Shown one piece after another: positions 1 through 7,894 of a stretch of 64,000 nt of DNA; positions within the stretch are counted from its first letter, which is position 1, and each line of letters starts with the position of its first letter. Origin of the DNA: Pantoea anthophila (GTDB taxonomy: Bacteria; Pseudomonadota; Gammaproteobacteria; Enterobacterales; Enterobacteriaceae); contig NZ_VHIZ01000050.1 of NCBI RefSeq assembly GCF_006494375.1, positions 1 through 64,000 of the forward strand, in the 5' to 3' direction. The notes beneath the pieces are model-generated. The model saw only the letters and a list, made by a program, of their open reading frames with translations. It was not told where the DNA came from and did no database searches. The translations under genes were made by a program, and so were the position numbers.

Positions 1-640
1 GCCCCATGACCGGGAAGCCCTGCAGGAAGGTCACACCCACCTGCGCCGTCGCGCCGTTACCCTGCTGCGTCAGGCTGCTGTGTCCGCTGAGCCAGCCATC
101 CGACCCGCAGACCAGCCCCTGCTTTGCCGGAACAAACAGCGCGCTACCCTGAGCCGGGTGCTGCCACCAGGTGCGGAAATGGCAGCCATCCAGCAGACTG
201 AACTGCAGCCACGGCGAGGTGTCTGCCTGCGCGGCGTTGACCAGCGGATCGGCAGGCACGGCGGCGGCCGTGGCGGCCGGTGTCGCAGGCGGCGTAACCA
301 CGGTTTTCCACTGCTGCGCTCTGGCAGCGCTGCCGGTCGCGATTTCACTGCCCTGCGCGTCGGTGAGCTGCCAGTGCAGCTGTTGCAGCGGTTTACACTG
401 GGACGCCATCAATCCGGCAACGCGCGGCAGGAAGGTTTTCAGCACCGCCGGGTCTTTTTCACCCAGCGTGACGATCCGCAGAGAGATCGTGCTGTTACAC
501 CAGCTCGACAGCTGATTGTTTTTTACGTTATCGATCCAGACATCCAGTTTCTGTGCCGGGGACTGGACGATGCGATAGTTTTCAGCATAAGCGTGCGTGC
601 TGAGCAGCAGCGCTGCCAGACCCAGTAATCCATATTTCAT
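1..640 (-). CDS. exported T6SS-locus protein of unknown function, C-terminus cut by window edge
   Basis: The frame is open from an ATG at 640 to base 1, about 213 residues, with no stop, so the gene runs off the left edge. Residues 1-19 form a signal peptide (MKYGLLGLAALLLSTHAYA), so the product should be periplasmic. The mature part has cysteines in SSWCNS, SQCKP, DGCHF and GLVCGSDGW, and an Ala/Pro-rich linker near residues 115-135. I do not recognise the family. It starts 10 bases after pppA ends, so it very likely belongs to the T6SS operon. A periplasmic accessory role is inference from position only. Confidence 0.75.
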   Translation of the reverse strand, partial: MKYGLLGLAALLLSTHAYAENYRIVQSPAQKLDVWIDNVKNNQLSSWCNSTISLRIVTLGEKDPAVLKTFLPRVAGLMASQCKPLQQLHWQLTDAQGSEIATGSAARAQQWKTVVTPPATPAATAAAVPADPLVNAAQADTSPWLQFSLLDGCHFRTWWQHPAQGSALFVPAKQGLVCGSDGWLSGHSSLTQQGNGATAQVGVTFLQGFPVMG

Positions 641-650
641 GTTGGCGTTC

Positions 651-1442
651 TCAATCTCGCAGAGGGAAGAACTGCGCCGCTTCAGAGAGCGAGTGCAGTA
701 AAGTGGTGTCCTGAGGTGACCCAATCCAGACGGCCAGCGCACTGAAGTTATCCTGCTGTCCTGCATCCGGCTGGTCGTTTTTAATGATCTGCTGCATCAG
801 CGTCAGCCACTCTTCCGGCGTATTCACCATGTGCAGCGACTGCTGCATCTGCTCCAGCGACACGCCGTGCCAGAAACCGTCGGTGCAGAGCAGAAAGGCA
901 TCACCATCTTCAATCTCCACCACGTCGCTGTAGCTGGCGTCGCGCTGCTCATCACCCATCCCCAGCGCAAAATAGAGCAGATTGCTGTTGATCCCTTCGG
1001 TACGGTGTCCGGCATCCTTCATCTGCTGCACCAGACTGTGATCGGTGGTGACCAGATAGAGATAACCGCGCCGGAACAGATAGAGGCGGCTGTCCCCGGC
1101 GTGGGCCCAGCAGGCCAGATGGTAGTCCCGGTCGATAAACAGGCTGACCATCGTGGTCCCCATCCGGCTGTGTTCACTGCTGACTTTCTGCTGCTGACGA
1201 ATGGCGTGGTTGGCGTGATTGACATAGCGGCGAATCGACTGCGCATCAAGATGCGCATTGCCATCAAAGGCCTCCAGCAGGCTGCTGCGGGCGATCGACG
1301 CGGCAATCTCGCCGCCGGGGAATCCCGCCACGCCATCACACACGACAAAGCAGGCGGAGCGCTTGCCGATCACATCACCGATTTGGTCCTGGTTACTGGC
1401 GCGATCGCCCTGATTCGACGTCGAGGCAATAGTGATATTCAT
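651..1442 (-). CDS. pppA: PP2C-type serine/threonine phosphatase of T6SS (PppA/Stp1-like)
   Basis: A 263-residue cytoplasmic PP2C phosphatase. Metal-binding motifs are in the expected order: SNQDQ (residues 16-20), CDGVAG (D36-G37), AGDSRL (115-120), CTDGF with D188-G189, and QDNFSAL with D231-N232. In T6SS loci this enzyme opposes the threonine kinase PpkA and dephosphorylates an FHA protein to turn assembly off. The kinase is not in the window. Its start overlaps the tagH stop by 4 bases (ATGA), indicating translational coupling with its probable substrate. Confidence 0.9.
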   Translation of the reverse strand: MNITIASTSNQGDRASNQDQIGDVIGKRSACFVVCDGVAGFPGGEIAASIARSSLLEAFDGNAHLDAQSIRRYVNHANHAIRQQQKVSSEHSRMGTTMVSLFIDRDYHLACWAHAGDSRLYLFRRGYLYLVTTDHSLVQQMKDAGHRTEGINSNLLYFALGMGDEQRDASYSDVVEIEDGDAFLLCTDGFWHGVSLEQMQQSLHMVNTPEEWLTLMQQIIKNDQPDAGQQDNFSALAVWIGSPQDTTLLHSLSEAAQFFPLRD

Positions 1443-3310
1443 GCGTCATCCGTGTGGGTTTGTGAGTCTTTGTACTGATTGACTTCCAGGTCATAGGCGT
1501 GCAGGAATGCTTCGCCAAACAGGGTGTGAAAATCGTCCTCGATTTCGCCCGCCGTCTCGCCGTAACGCTCAACAAAATGTTCCCACAGGGCGGCTTTGCG
1601 GCTGCCCGGCAGGCCGATACGTGACACCGATCCCGCCTGGCGCGCCTCCTCCTCCAGCTGTTCCGGATTAAAGGATTGCAGCATGGAGGCGATGATGGCG
1701 CGGATCCCGGCGATCATCCCCAGCTGGTGGGCCTGCAGGTCGATCAGCGCATCGCGCACGGCCTGACGCGGCGGCATAAAGCCCGGCATCCGGCTGCCGA
1801 ACATCTGCATCAGGACGGTCTTGCCTGACGGCAGCAGCTTGAACGGGTTGTTAGCGTCGTCGAGGATCACCGTCATGTCGGCCTTGACGCCGCGCTTGAG
1901 GATCGAACGCGATGAGAGCAGCGCGACCGTCCCCTGCGAGAACATACTGAGCATCTGACCAAACTGCAGCATCTGTTCCCGGTCAAACTGGGGCGTCGGC
2001 TGCAGGTCACGCAGACCCATCCCTTCCAGCAGCGCATCCAGCAGTTCCCCCTTCAGGGCGTCGCCGCTGTTCTGGCCGGCGGTCAACGGCTGTTCCGTGG
2101 CGGCAGGCTGATATCCCGAGGCGACCGGATCGATACGCAGCCGCCCTTTTGGCGTCGGTGAAGGTGCGCGCTGTACGGCCTGCGGCGTAGGCAGCGTAAT
2201 CCCGCCATACTCATTTTGCGGCGTGACCGCGTCGGGCTGAGCGGCGTCTTCATCTTCGATCAGGGGCGTCTGGCCCGGCGCTTCAGGGTGATGCTGGCTC
2301 TCTGCTGCCTGCTGAGGTGGTGGTGCGTCACTGAACAGCATCGAAAAATCCTGCGCATCCGGCGTGGCAGGCACCGCTTCCGGCGGACGTCCGGTCGCCG
2401 GTTTCACGCTGGCCGGGGCTTGCGGGGGCACATGCAGGGTGGCCGGTTTCGCGGTCTGCGGCTCCGGCTGTGCCAGTGGCACCGCGTTGCCCATCATCAG
2501 TCCCAGCGGATCGTCATGGTTGCGGGCATCCATGCTGCTTTCACCCTCAAACAGGCTCAGCGGGTCCAGTTCAGCGGCGGGCTTTTCAGCCTGAGGTGCC
2601 GCCGTCTTCGTCTGAGCAGAGAGCGTACTTGGCGTTCTGTCGTCAAAAATGCTTTCCCGGGCGAACAGCGCATCGCCTTCATCAAACAGGCTGCTGTTTT
2701 TAGGCTGCTGACCAAAATCGAGCGGCGCGTCATTAGCCAGCTGGGAGAGCGGATCTTCCGGATTACGCTCCGGCGCGGCAGGCGCGGTCAGCGGATGTGC
2801 CTCCGGCAGTTCCGGCGCGGCTTTGCGCTTAGAGAGATCATCCGAGATCGAAAACTCTTTCGCCAGGCTGTCCCAGATTTCGCTGGGAATGGCCGCCGTC
2901 GCGGTTTTTTCCACCGGCGGCTCAGGCACTATCGACGCAGGGCGCACCGGCTCAGGGCGCGGAGCCGTCCTCTCCGTCTGCGGCGGCTGCGCACTGTTGA
3001 GGTCACTGACCCGCAGCTGATAATCATCAATGCCCAGAATGTCCCCATCCTGCAGCTCGACCTGACGGCCACGCTCAAGCGGAATATCGTTGAGCAGCAC
3101 CCGCGTCACATTGCCACGGTTGGTCAGGCGGCACTCACCGCTGGCGGTGATATGCACAATCGCCTGCAGTCGGGAGAGTGTACGGTCGTCATCTGGCAGG
3201 ACCAGATTGTTGTCCACGCCGCGACCAATGGTGCCGCCGGGCGGAAAGAAGTCACAATGGGTCTGCGGCGGCTGTTGGCCCGGTTTAGTCGTTATTATCG
3301 TAAAGCGCAT
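1439..3310 (-). CDS. tagH: T6SS FHA-domain protein TagH
   Basis: A 623-residue protein. The N-terminal FHA domain (about residues 25-101) shows the GRG...N...LP signature at 29-40 and a conserved Ser-Arg at 46-47, the phosphothreonine-binding elements. A long Pro/Ala/Gln-rich low-complexity linker (about 110-420) follows, then a conserved C-terminal domain (about 430-600) typical of the T6SS TagH/Fha family. These proteins recruit the apparatus after threonine phosphorylation. It is directly upstream of pppA and overlaps it by 4 bases. The ATG at 3310 is used; nothing inside the FHA domain suggests a later start. Confidence 0.9.
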   Translation of the reverse strand: MRFTIITTKPGQQPPQTHCDFFPPGGTIGRGVDNNLVLPDDDRTLSRLQAIVHITASGECRLTNRGNVTRVLLNDIPLERGRQVELQDGDILGIDDYQLRVSDLNSAQPPQTERTAPRPEPVRPASIVPEPPVEKTATAAIPSEIWDSLAKEFSISDDLSKRKAAPELPEAHPLTAPAAPERNPEDPLSQLANDAPLDFGQQPKNSSLFDEGDALFARESIFDDRTPSTLSAQTKTAAPQAEKPAAELDPLSLFEGESSMDARNHDDPLGLMMGNAVPLAQPEPQTAKPATLHVPPQAPASVKPATGRPPEAVPATPDAQDFSMLFSDAPPPQQAAESQHHPEAPGQTPLIEDEDAAQPDAVTPQNEYGGITLPTPQAVQRAPSPTPKGRLRIDPVASGYQPAATEQPLTAGQNSGDALKGELLDALLEGMGLRDLQPTPQFDREQMLQFGQMLSMFSQGTVALLSSRSILKRGVKADMTVILDDANNPFKLLPSGKTVLMQMFGSRMPGFMPPRQAVRDALIDLQAHQLGMIAGIRAIIASMLQSFNPEQLEEEARQAGSVSRIGLPGSRKAALWEHFVERYGETAGEIEDDFHTLFGEAFLHAYDLEVNQYKDSQTHTDDA

Positions 3311-3467
3311 AACGGATTCCTGCGGTTAGCGGTTCGGCATCTATAGTGCGCACCTCTCAGGGAAAGGTGCGGGGTATAGGGAGCGGGAAGGTTTTTATTG
3401 GCAGACAGTATTAATCGGGAACGTATTGATGGCAGCACGGCTTACTGGGCAGAAAAATATATCGTCG
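3311..3467. other. non-coding gap between tagH and the tai4-side small ORF
   Basis: This AT-richer stretch lies 5' of tagH and should hold its promoter if tagH is not read through from hcp-tae4-tai4. I see no confident promoter, terminator or RNA gene in it. Confidence 0.4.
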
Positions 3468-3674
3468 TTAATTCATTACATAAATAAACAGAGACGATAG
3501 CGCCATCCATAATAAGCTGATTGTGAAAACGATCTGGGAAAGCACCCAACTCTCAGACATCCACGATGTATCAGCAGCAGGAGATTGCTGGACAACAGCA
3601 TACGCCTCTCGCCTGACATTTTCAGTGCGAACGAAACGCATCATCTTTATTTTATATTCTGTTAGCAGCCTCAT
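3468..3674 (-). CDS. possible small membrane protein downstream of tai4
   Basis: A 68-codon frame lying 71 bases downstream of tai4 on the same strand. The C-terminal 25 residues (VLSQIVFTISLLWMALSSLFIYVMN) are strongly hydrophobic, a likely single tail-anchor helix. The N-terminal part is polar. Start choice is uncertain: the ATG at 3674 lacks a clear ribosome binding site, and the two ATGs at codons 11-12 are only slightly better. I do not recognise a family. Position behind an effector-immunity pair hints at an accessory or second immunity gene, but the frame may also be chance. Confidence 0.35.
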   Translation of the reverse strand: MRLLTEYKIKMMRFVRTENVRREAYAVVQQSPAADTSWMSESWVLSQIVFTISLLWMALSSLFIYVMN

Positions 3675-3745
3675 TAACAGGAAATAATACCCACTGTTTT
3701 CTTTAAAATGAGCACGGCAACATCTGTAATTTTTTGAGGGAATGC

Positions 3746-4105
3746 TTACTTTTTATATTTATTGTAGAGAGCGTTCGCATCCTGACTTTGAGACAGCAAA
3801 GTGCATTTCATCATATTAAAATTTCCTGCCACTGAGCCGGTCAGGTTCATCTTCAGATAAGCGCTAATCAATTTATCCCCGTCGGTGAATGCGTCCACGG
3901 GAAGATGACTTGCCTCCAGCCAGGCTGATGCGCTTTTAAAGGCATCATCAGTGAATGCTTTTTCAGCAGAAACCTTCCCTGCACAACGACTCAGCAGCCA
4001 GTTACTGAAAATTTGAGATTGCGTAAAGGAGTTGACAGCAGGTGGCGTGATTGCCAGCGCTGCAGGGGATGAGATCAAAGCCAGTAGTATCAGAACCTTT
4101 TTCAT
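3746..4105 (-). CDS. tai4: T6SS amidase immunity protein, Tai4 family
   Basis: An exported 119-residue protein. The ATG at 4105 is preferred over an in-frame GTG at 4117: it overlaps the tae4 stop as ATGA, and a GGA stands 7 bases upstream. Residues 1-18 or so are a signal peptide (MKKVLILLALISSPAALA), which fits an immunity protein that must meet the amidase in the periplasm. The mature part has two cysteines (SRCAGK and MKCTLL) in a helical region, as in Tai4 proteins. The overlap with tae4 means effector and immunity are made together. Assignment rests on partner identity plus family features. Confidence 0.85.
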   Translation of the reverse strand: MKKVLILLALISSPAALAITPPAVNSFTQSQIFSNWLLSRCAGKVSAEKAFTDDAFKSASAWLEASHLPVDAFTDGDKLISAYLKMNLTGSVAGNFNMMKCTLLSQSQDANALYNKYKK

Positions 4106-4593
4106 TTCAGTATCCACAGAGAGGCAACATCAGGAACAAAAGTACCATTTTCCGCACCCCCCAGGAAGTGACAGCTATCAGAGCAGATATTTCCGTTCCA
4201 GAGTGTTACGTGTCCCCGGGCATTGCTCCAGCCATTCCCCTGAAAGACAATCAGCCCCTGCTTACCATTAAATGAAGCGGGTTTCGGCGATCTTACAGTC
4301 AGGTCGGGTTTGCCAAAAACAGATACCAGAAAGTCCATCATATCGTTAACGCGAAACATGTATCGCTTTTTATCTTTTCCCGTCACGGTAGCGTAACGAC
4401 TGTTAGCCGGAACAGGAACGCCCGTGTAATTAAGAACATAGCTCATTCTGATTGGGCATGCATTCTGGAAAATCCCGGAGGCAATGTTAGCTTCCACATT
4501 GCCACCCAACTTTTCCCCTACCTTTTCTACCGAAACATTGACTTCAGAGAAGCGGTTCCAGGCGGCAGAAAATTGAGGTCTTAAATGTGCCAT
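4102..4593 (-). CDS. tae4: T6SS peptidoglycan amidase effector, Tae4 family
   Basis: A 163-residue NlpC/P60-type amidase that cleaves the D-Glu to mDAP bond in the peptidoglycan of attacked cells. The catalytic Cys46 lies in NACPIRMSY and His128 in ARGHVTLW. Asp139 lies between two cysteines (C137, C141) that probably form a disulfide. These positions match the Salmonella Tae4 triad (Cys44, His126, Asp137) with a constant offset of two. There is no signal peptide, as expected for a T6SS-delivered effector. A strong AGGAG stands 7 bases before the ATG. It follows hcp, which suggests loading in the Hcp tube. Confidence 0.93.
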   Translation of the reverse strand: MAHLRPQFSAAWNRFSEVNVSVEKVGEKLGGNVEANIASGIFQNACPIRMSYVLNYTGVPVPANSRYATVTGKDKKRYMFRVNDMMDFLVSVFGKPDLTVRSPKPASFNGKQGLIVFQGNGWSNARGHVTLWNGNICSDSCHFLGGAENGTFVPDVASLWILK

Positions 4594-4611
4594 AGCAAAA
4601 CTCCTGATAAA

Positions 4612-4629
4612 GCCTCCCCGAGGGGAGGC
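4612..4629 (-). terminator. GC-rich hairpin between hcp and tae4
   Basis: Arms GCCTCCCC (4612-4619) and GGGGAGGC (4622-4629) form a tight stem. On the minus strand it is followed by TTTATC and then the tae4 Shine-Dalgarno. The U tract is weak, so it is more likely a partial terminator or a 3' mRNA stabiliser that sets the hcp:tae4 ratio than a full stop. Confidence 0.6.
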
Positions 4630-4641
4630 GGCATAAAGCGA

Positions 4642-5124
4642 TTACGCTTCTTTGTTGCCTTTGATGTCCCAGCCTGCGCTGCTTTCTGCGCCCTTGCCGC
4701 CGGAAGCACTCTGCTCCCAGTACTGCTGCTTCACTTTAGAAGCCTGGAAGGAGTAGGTCATGCCCAGCGTATCGCCGTTGTCAGAACCGTTGTAATTAAC
4801 GGTGGTCACCAGCACATCTTCCAGAGTAATGCGTGCATACTCAACCTGAGTCCCACCCGCTTTACAGATAGAGAGTTCAACTTTAGCGAGATGCTTACCG
4901 CTGGCACAGTTCTTCAGCAGTGCCGTGGTCGATTTGTCGATCAGGGCGTTAACGTGCAGGTCGTTAAAGTTAACTTTACCGGCACCGCCGCCGCCGCCAA
5001 CAGACATGTTGCCTGGCTGAGAGGCACCCCATGAGAAAGAGGTAATATCGGTCCAGCCAGTGTGGTTAGAGTCTTTAGACTCGCCGGTGACACCGTCAAC
5101 CTTCATAAACATATCAATAGCCAT
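4642..5124 (-). CDS. hcp: T6SS tube protein Hcp
   Basis: A 160-residue Hcp-family protein that stacks as hexameric rings inside the sheath and can carry small effectors in its lumen. The N-terminal MAIDMFMKVDGVTGES, the TDITSFSWGASQ strand and the central MSVGGGGGAGKVNFNDL glycine loop are characteristic. No signal peptide is present, and the length is typical. It is the first gene of an hcp-tae4-tai4 unit and has its own upstream region of about 325 bases, consistent with high separate expression. Confidence 0.95.
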   Translation of the reverse strand: MAIDMFMKVDGVTGESKDSNHTGWTDITSFSWGASQPGNMSVGGGGGAGKVNFNDLHVNALIDKSTTALLKNCASGKHLAKVELSICKAGGTQVEYARITLEDVLVTTVNYNGSDNGDTLGMTYSFQASKVKQQYWEQSASGGKGAESSAGWDIKGNKEA

Positions 5125-5450
5125 TATCTTTCACTCTTTATTGGTTGAGATTATTGCTTTCAAAAAAGCAAGGATATGGCAAAAAGAAAAGCATGGGGCT
5201 GAATAAAACAGTCCATATTTTACCTTTGCCTTGCTTCTGAAATAGCGTCATTAACGCTATTTCAGACTTCTTGCTGCCCGTTTTTTAAATCGGACAAATA
5301 CTTTTATTTCTCGCTTATTCATAGCGAAATCTGACATGCGAATTAATGTTCTTCCATTCGCCTGAGATTGCAGCCGGCCATTCTGTAGACAGTAATATCA
5401 TGCAAAGTTTATAGTAGCGGGCCTGTCAATTGCTCAAAAAAGGAATGAGC
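5125..5450. promoter_or_regulatory. hcp upstream region with two inverted repeats
   Basis: This is the divergent spacer between hcp (minus) and a small plus-strand gene. Two inverted repeats stand out. One has 12-base arms at 5236-5247 and 5255-5266 around the loop TCATTAA. The other has 7-base arms at 5154-5160 and 5165-5171 (TTGCTTT/AAAGCAA), close to the hcp start and probably in its 5' leader. No U tract marks either as a clear terminator. I found no convincing sigma-54 promoter. The repeats could be operators or leader structures. Confidence 0.5.
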
Positions 5451-5684
5451 GTGAAGAAAATCATCTTACTTTTCCTCGCCATATTAATGTCACTACTTTC
5501 ACTTTATTCGATCACTGATCTTGTCGGGTCGCTATATCTCATTTCTCGCTATGAGCATTTCATTGCCTGTTCACTCGGATTGATTGCCGGTAAAGCCGTT
5601 TTCATCGCAGTTTGCGTCGCGGTGACTTTTATACTGGTAAAAATCGTACGCAGATGCACTCAGTCTGAAAAAGACCGGGCATAG
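5451..5684 (+). CDS. small two-helix membrane protein inside the T6SS locus
   Basis: A 77-residue protein with two hydrophobic helices (about residues 3-30 and 40-65) and a basic, polar C-terminus. The GTG at 5451 is chosen because AAAAGGA stands 6 bases before it; the ATG at 5445 directly abuts that sequence and the TTG at 5430 lies upstream of it. It is transcribed against every other gene of the cluster, between the hcp promoter region and tssC. I do not recognise it. It could be a small immunity protein or an unrelated inner-membrane protein. Confidence 0.6.
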   Translation: MKKIILLFLAILMSLLSLYSITDLVGSLYLISRYEHFIACSLGLIAGKAVFIAVCVAVTFILVKIVRRCTQSEKDRA

Positions 5685-5785
5685 CATTGCCCACCTGGCT
5701 CAGGCAAACATCCGGTTAATAGCCTCATCAGCAGGGAAGCGCGCGATGCGGATCCAGACTCCAGCATCGCGCCTCTTCTCACCCT

Positions 5786-7285
5786 TTAGGCGTTGTCATT
5801 TTTCAGTGACGGCAGCTTAGAAACCAGACGCAGTGACACCGTCAGTCCTTCCAGCTGGTAGTGCGGACGCAGGAAGAACTTCGCGGCGTAGTAGCCTGGA
5901 TTATCCTCCTGCTCTTCCACATTGACCTCAGCCGCCGCCAGTGGCTTACGTGATTTGGTCTCCTGGGAGGAGTTAGCCGGATCGCCATCGACATAGTTCA
6001 TCACCCAGTCGTTCAGCCAGCGCTCCATCTCATCGCGCTCGCGGAAGGAGCCGATCTTGTCACGCACGATGCACTTCAGGTAGTGCGCGAAGCGGCAGCA
6101 GGCAAACAGGTAAGGCAGGCGCGCCGCCAGACGGGCATTGGCCGTGGCATCCGCATCGTGATACTCCGTCGGCTTCTGCAGTGACTGCGCACCGATAAAG
6201 GCGGCGAAGTCAGAGTTTTTGCGATGCACCAGCGGCATAAAGCCGTTTTTCGCCAGCTCCGCTTCGCGGCGATCGCTGATGGCGATTTCGGTCGGACACT
6301 TCATGTCCACGCCGCCGTCGTCGCTTGGGAAGGTGTGGCACGGCAGGTTTTCAACCGCCCCGCCTGACTCCACGCCGCGAATCGCGGTGCACCAGCCATA
6401 CTCTTTGAACGAACGGTTGATGTTGGCTGCCATCGCGTAGGCGGCGTTGCTCCACGCGTAGTTGCTGTGATCGGAACCGTCGGTCTGCTCTTCAAAATCG
6501 AAGCTGTCGACCGGGTTGGTGCGGATGCCATAGGGCAGACGCGACAGGAAGCGCGGCATGACCAGCCCCAGATAACGGGCATCTTCCGATTCACGCAGAC
6601 TGCGCCAGGCGGCATATTCGGTGTTCTGGAAGATCTTGGAGAGGTCACGCGGATTCGCCAGCTCCTGCCAGGACTCCATCTGCATCACTTCCGGCGCGGT
6701 ACCGGTAATAAACGGACAGTGCGCTGCCGCCCCGATACGTGCCATCTCACCCAGCAGCTCAACATCCTGCGGACTGTGATCGAAATAGTAGTCACCTACC
6801 AGACAGCCAAACGGCTCGCCGCCGAACTGACCATACTCCTGCTCATAAATCTTCTTGAACAGCGGGCTCTGGTCCCAGCCAGCGCCTTTGTAGCGCTTCA
6901 GGGAGCGACCCAGCTCCTGTTTGGAGATGCTCATGAAGCGGATTTTCAACATCTCGTCGGTTTCGGTGTTGTTCACCAGGTAGCTCAGGCCACGCCAGGC
7001 ACTCTCCAGCGACTGAAATTCCGGATGGTGAATAATCTGGTTTACCTGCTGCGACAGCTTTTCATCAATCTCCGCGATCAGTGCCTGGATGGTGCGATAG
7101 GCATCGCTGGAGACGGTCACGGTATTTTCCAGCGCCTGCTGCGCCAGGGTTTTTACCGCGCTTTCCACGGCAGCGCGCGCCTGATCGCTTTTTGGCCGGA
7201 ACTCTTTGTTCAGCAGCGCGCTGAACTCATCCTGACTGAAGCTGGCCGCGCCCTGGGACTGCGGCTGTTGTGAAGTCTGGGTCAT
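5786..7285 (-). CDS. tssC: T6SS contractile sheath large subunit TssC
   Basis: A 499-residue sheath protein (VipB/EvpB family) that pairs with TssB to build the contractile sheath around Hcp. The stretch HPEFQSLESAWRGLSYLV and the motifs FGCLVGDYYFDH and RLPYG are characteristic. The C-terminal region FFLRPHYQLEGLTVSLRLVS is the usual family end. Its ATG overlaps the tssB stop by 4 bases, so the two subunits are translationally coupled. A GGAG lies 8 bases upstream, inside the tssB end. Length is typical. Confidence 0.96.
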   Translation of the reverse strand: MTQTSQQPQSQGAASFSQDEFSALLNKEFRPKSDQARAAVESAVKTLAQQALENTVTVSSDAYRTIQALIAEIDEKLSQQVNQIIHHPEFQSLESAWRGLSYLVNNTETDEMLKIRFMSISKQELGRSLKRYKGAGWDQSPLFKKIYEQEYGQFGGEPFGCLVGDYYFDHSPQDVELLGEMARIGAAAHCPFITGTAPEVMQMESWQELANPRDLSKIFQNTEYAAWRSLRESEDARYLGLVMPRFLSRLPYGIRTNPVDSFDFEEQTDGSDHSNYAWSNAAYAMAANINRSFKEYGWCTAIRGVESGGAVENLPCHTFPSDDGGVDMKCPTEIAISDRREAELAKNGFMPLVHRKNSDFAAFIGAQSLQKPTEYHDADATANARLAARLPYLFACCRFAHYLKCIVRDKIGSFRERDEMERWLNDWVMNYVDGDPANSSQETKSRKPLAAAEVNVEEQEDNPGYYAAKFFLRPHYQLEGLTVSLRLVSKLPSLKNDNA

Positions 7286-7815
7286 GCTTTAGGCTCCTCT
7301 GCGTCAGTGGTGTCACCCTGCTTTGGCAGATGGGTCAGGGCCTGCAACAGCGTCGGGTCCTGCAGCACTTTACCAATCAGCTCTTCCGCGCCGTTTTTGC
7401 CATCCATGTAGGTCAGCAGGTTGGCCAGCTGGGTACGCGCTTCCAGCAATTTGCTCAGCGGCTCAACGTTGCGGGCCACGGCATCCGGCGAGAAGTCATC
7501 CATGCTGTCAAAAGTCAGATCAATGTTCAGTTTGCCTTCGCCGTTCAGGGTGTTATCCACCTGGAAAGCGGCGCGCGGCTTCAGGGCTTTCATGCGCTCA
7601 TCGAAGTTATCAATGTCGATCTCAAGGAATTTACGCTCGTCGATGCCCGGTTGCGGCTCCAGCGGTTTACCGACCAGATCCGCCAGCACGCCCATCACAA
7701 ACGGCAGCTGAATTTTGCGTTCCGCGCCATAAATTTCCACGTCATATTCAATCTGAACGCGAGGCGCGCGATTGCGGGCAATGAACTTCTGCCCACTGGA
7801 TTTGCTTGTTGCCAT
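7282..7815 (-). CDS. tssB: T6SS contractile sheath small subunit TssB
   Basis: A VipA-family sheath subunit of about 177 residues. The start at 7815 (MATSKSSGQKF) is preferred, because the in-frame ATG four codons upstream is itself part of the GGAG ribosome binding site that stands 6 bases before 7815. Family motifs include RAPRVQIEYDVE near the N-terminus and LPFVMGVLADLVG, followed by a helical C-terminal half. It forms the sheath with TssC, directly downstream and overlapping by 4 bases. Confidence 0.95.
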   Translation of the reverse strand: MATSKSSGQKFIARNRAPRVQIEYDVEIYGAERKIQLPFVMGVLADLVGKPLEPQPGIDERKFLEIDIDNFDERMKALKPRAAFQVDNTLNGEGKLNIDLTFDSMDDFSPDAVARNVEPLSKLLEARTQLANLLTYMDGKNGAEELIGKVLQDPTLLQALTHLPKQGDTTDAEEPKA

Positions 7816-7894
7816 GGTTTTCTCCATTAATGATGCGCGGATAAAGTGTCACAGCAGGCGCGCAGGTCCCGCTGTGTGAGTGCGTTATGTCTGC

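Noticed and set aside
2216-3346. 376-codon plus-strand frame opposite tagH
   Set aside because: Arg-rich composition and complete overlap with a recognisable FHA protein mark it as a shadow frame.
5125-5430. Sigma-54 promoter upstream of hcp
   Set aside because: A GGCA next to AGCAA looked suggestive, but the orientation and the GG-N10-GC spacing do not fit.
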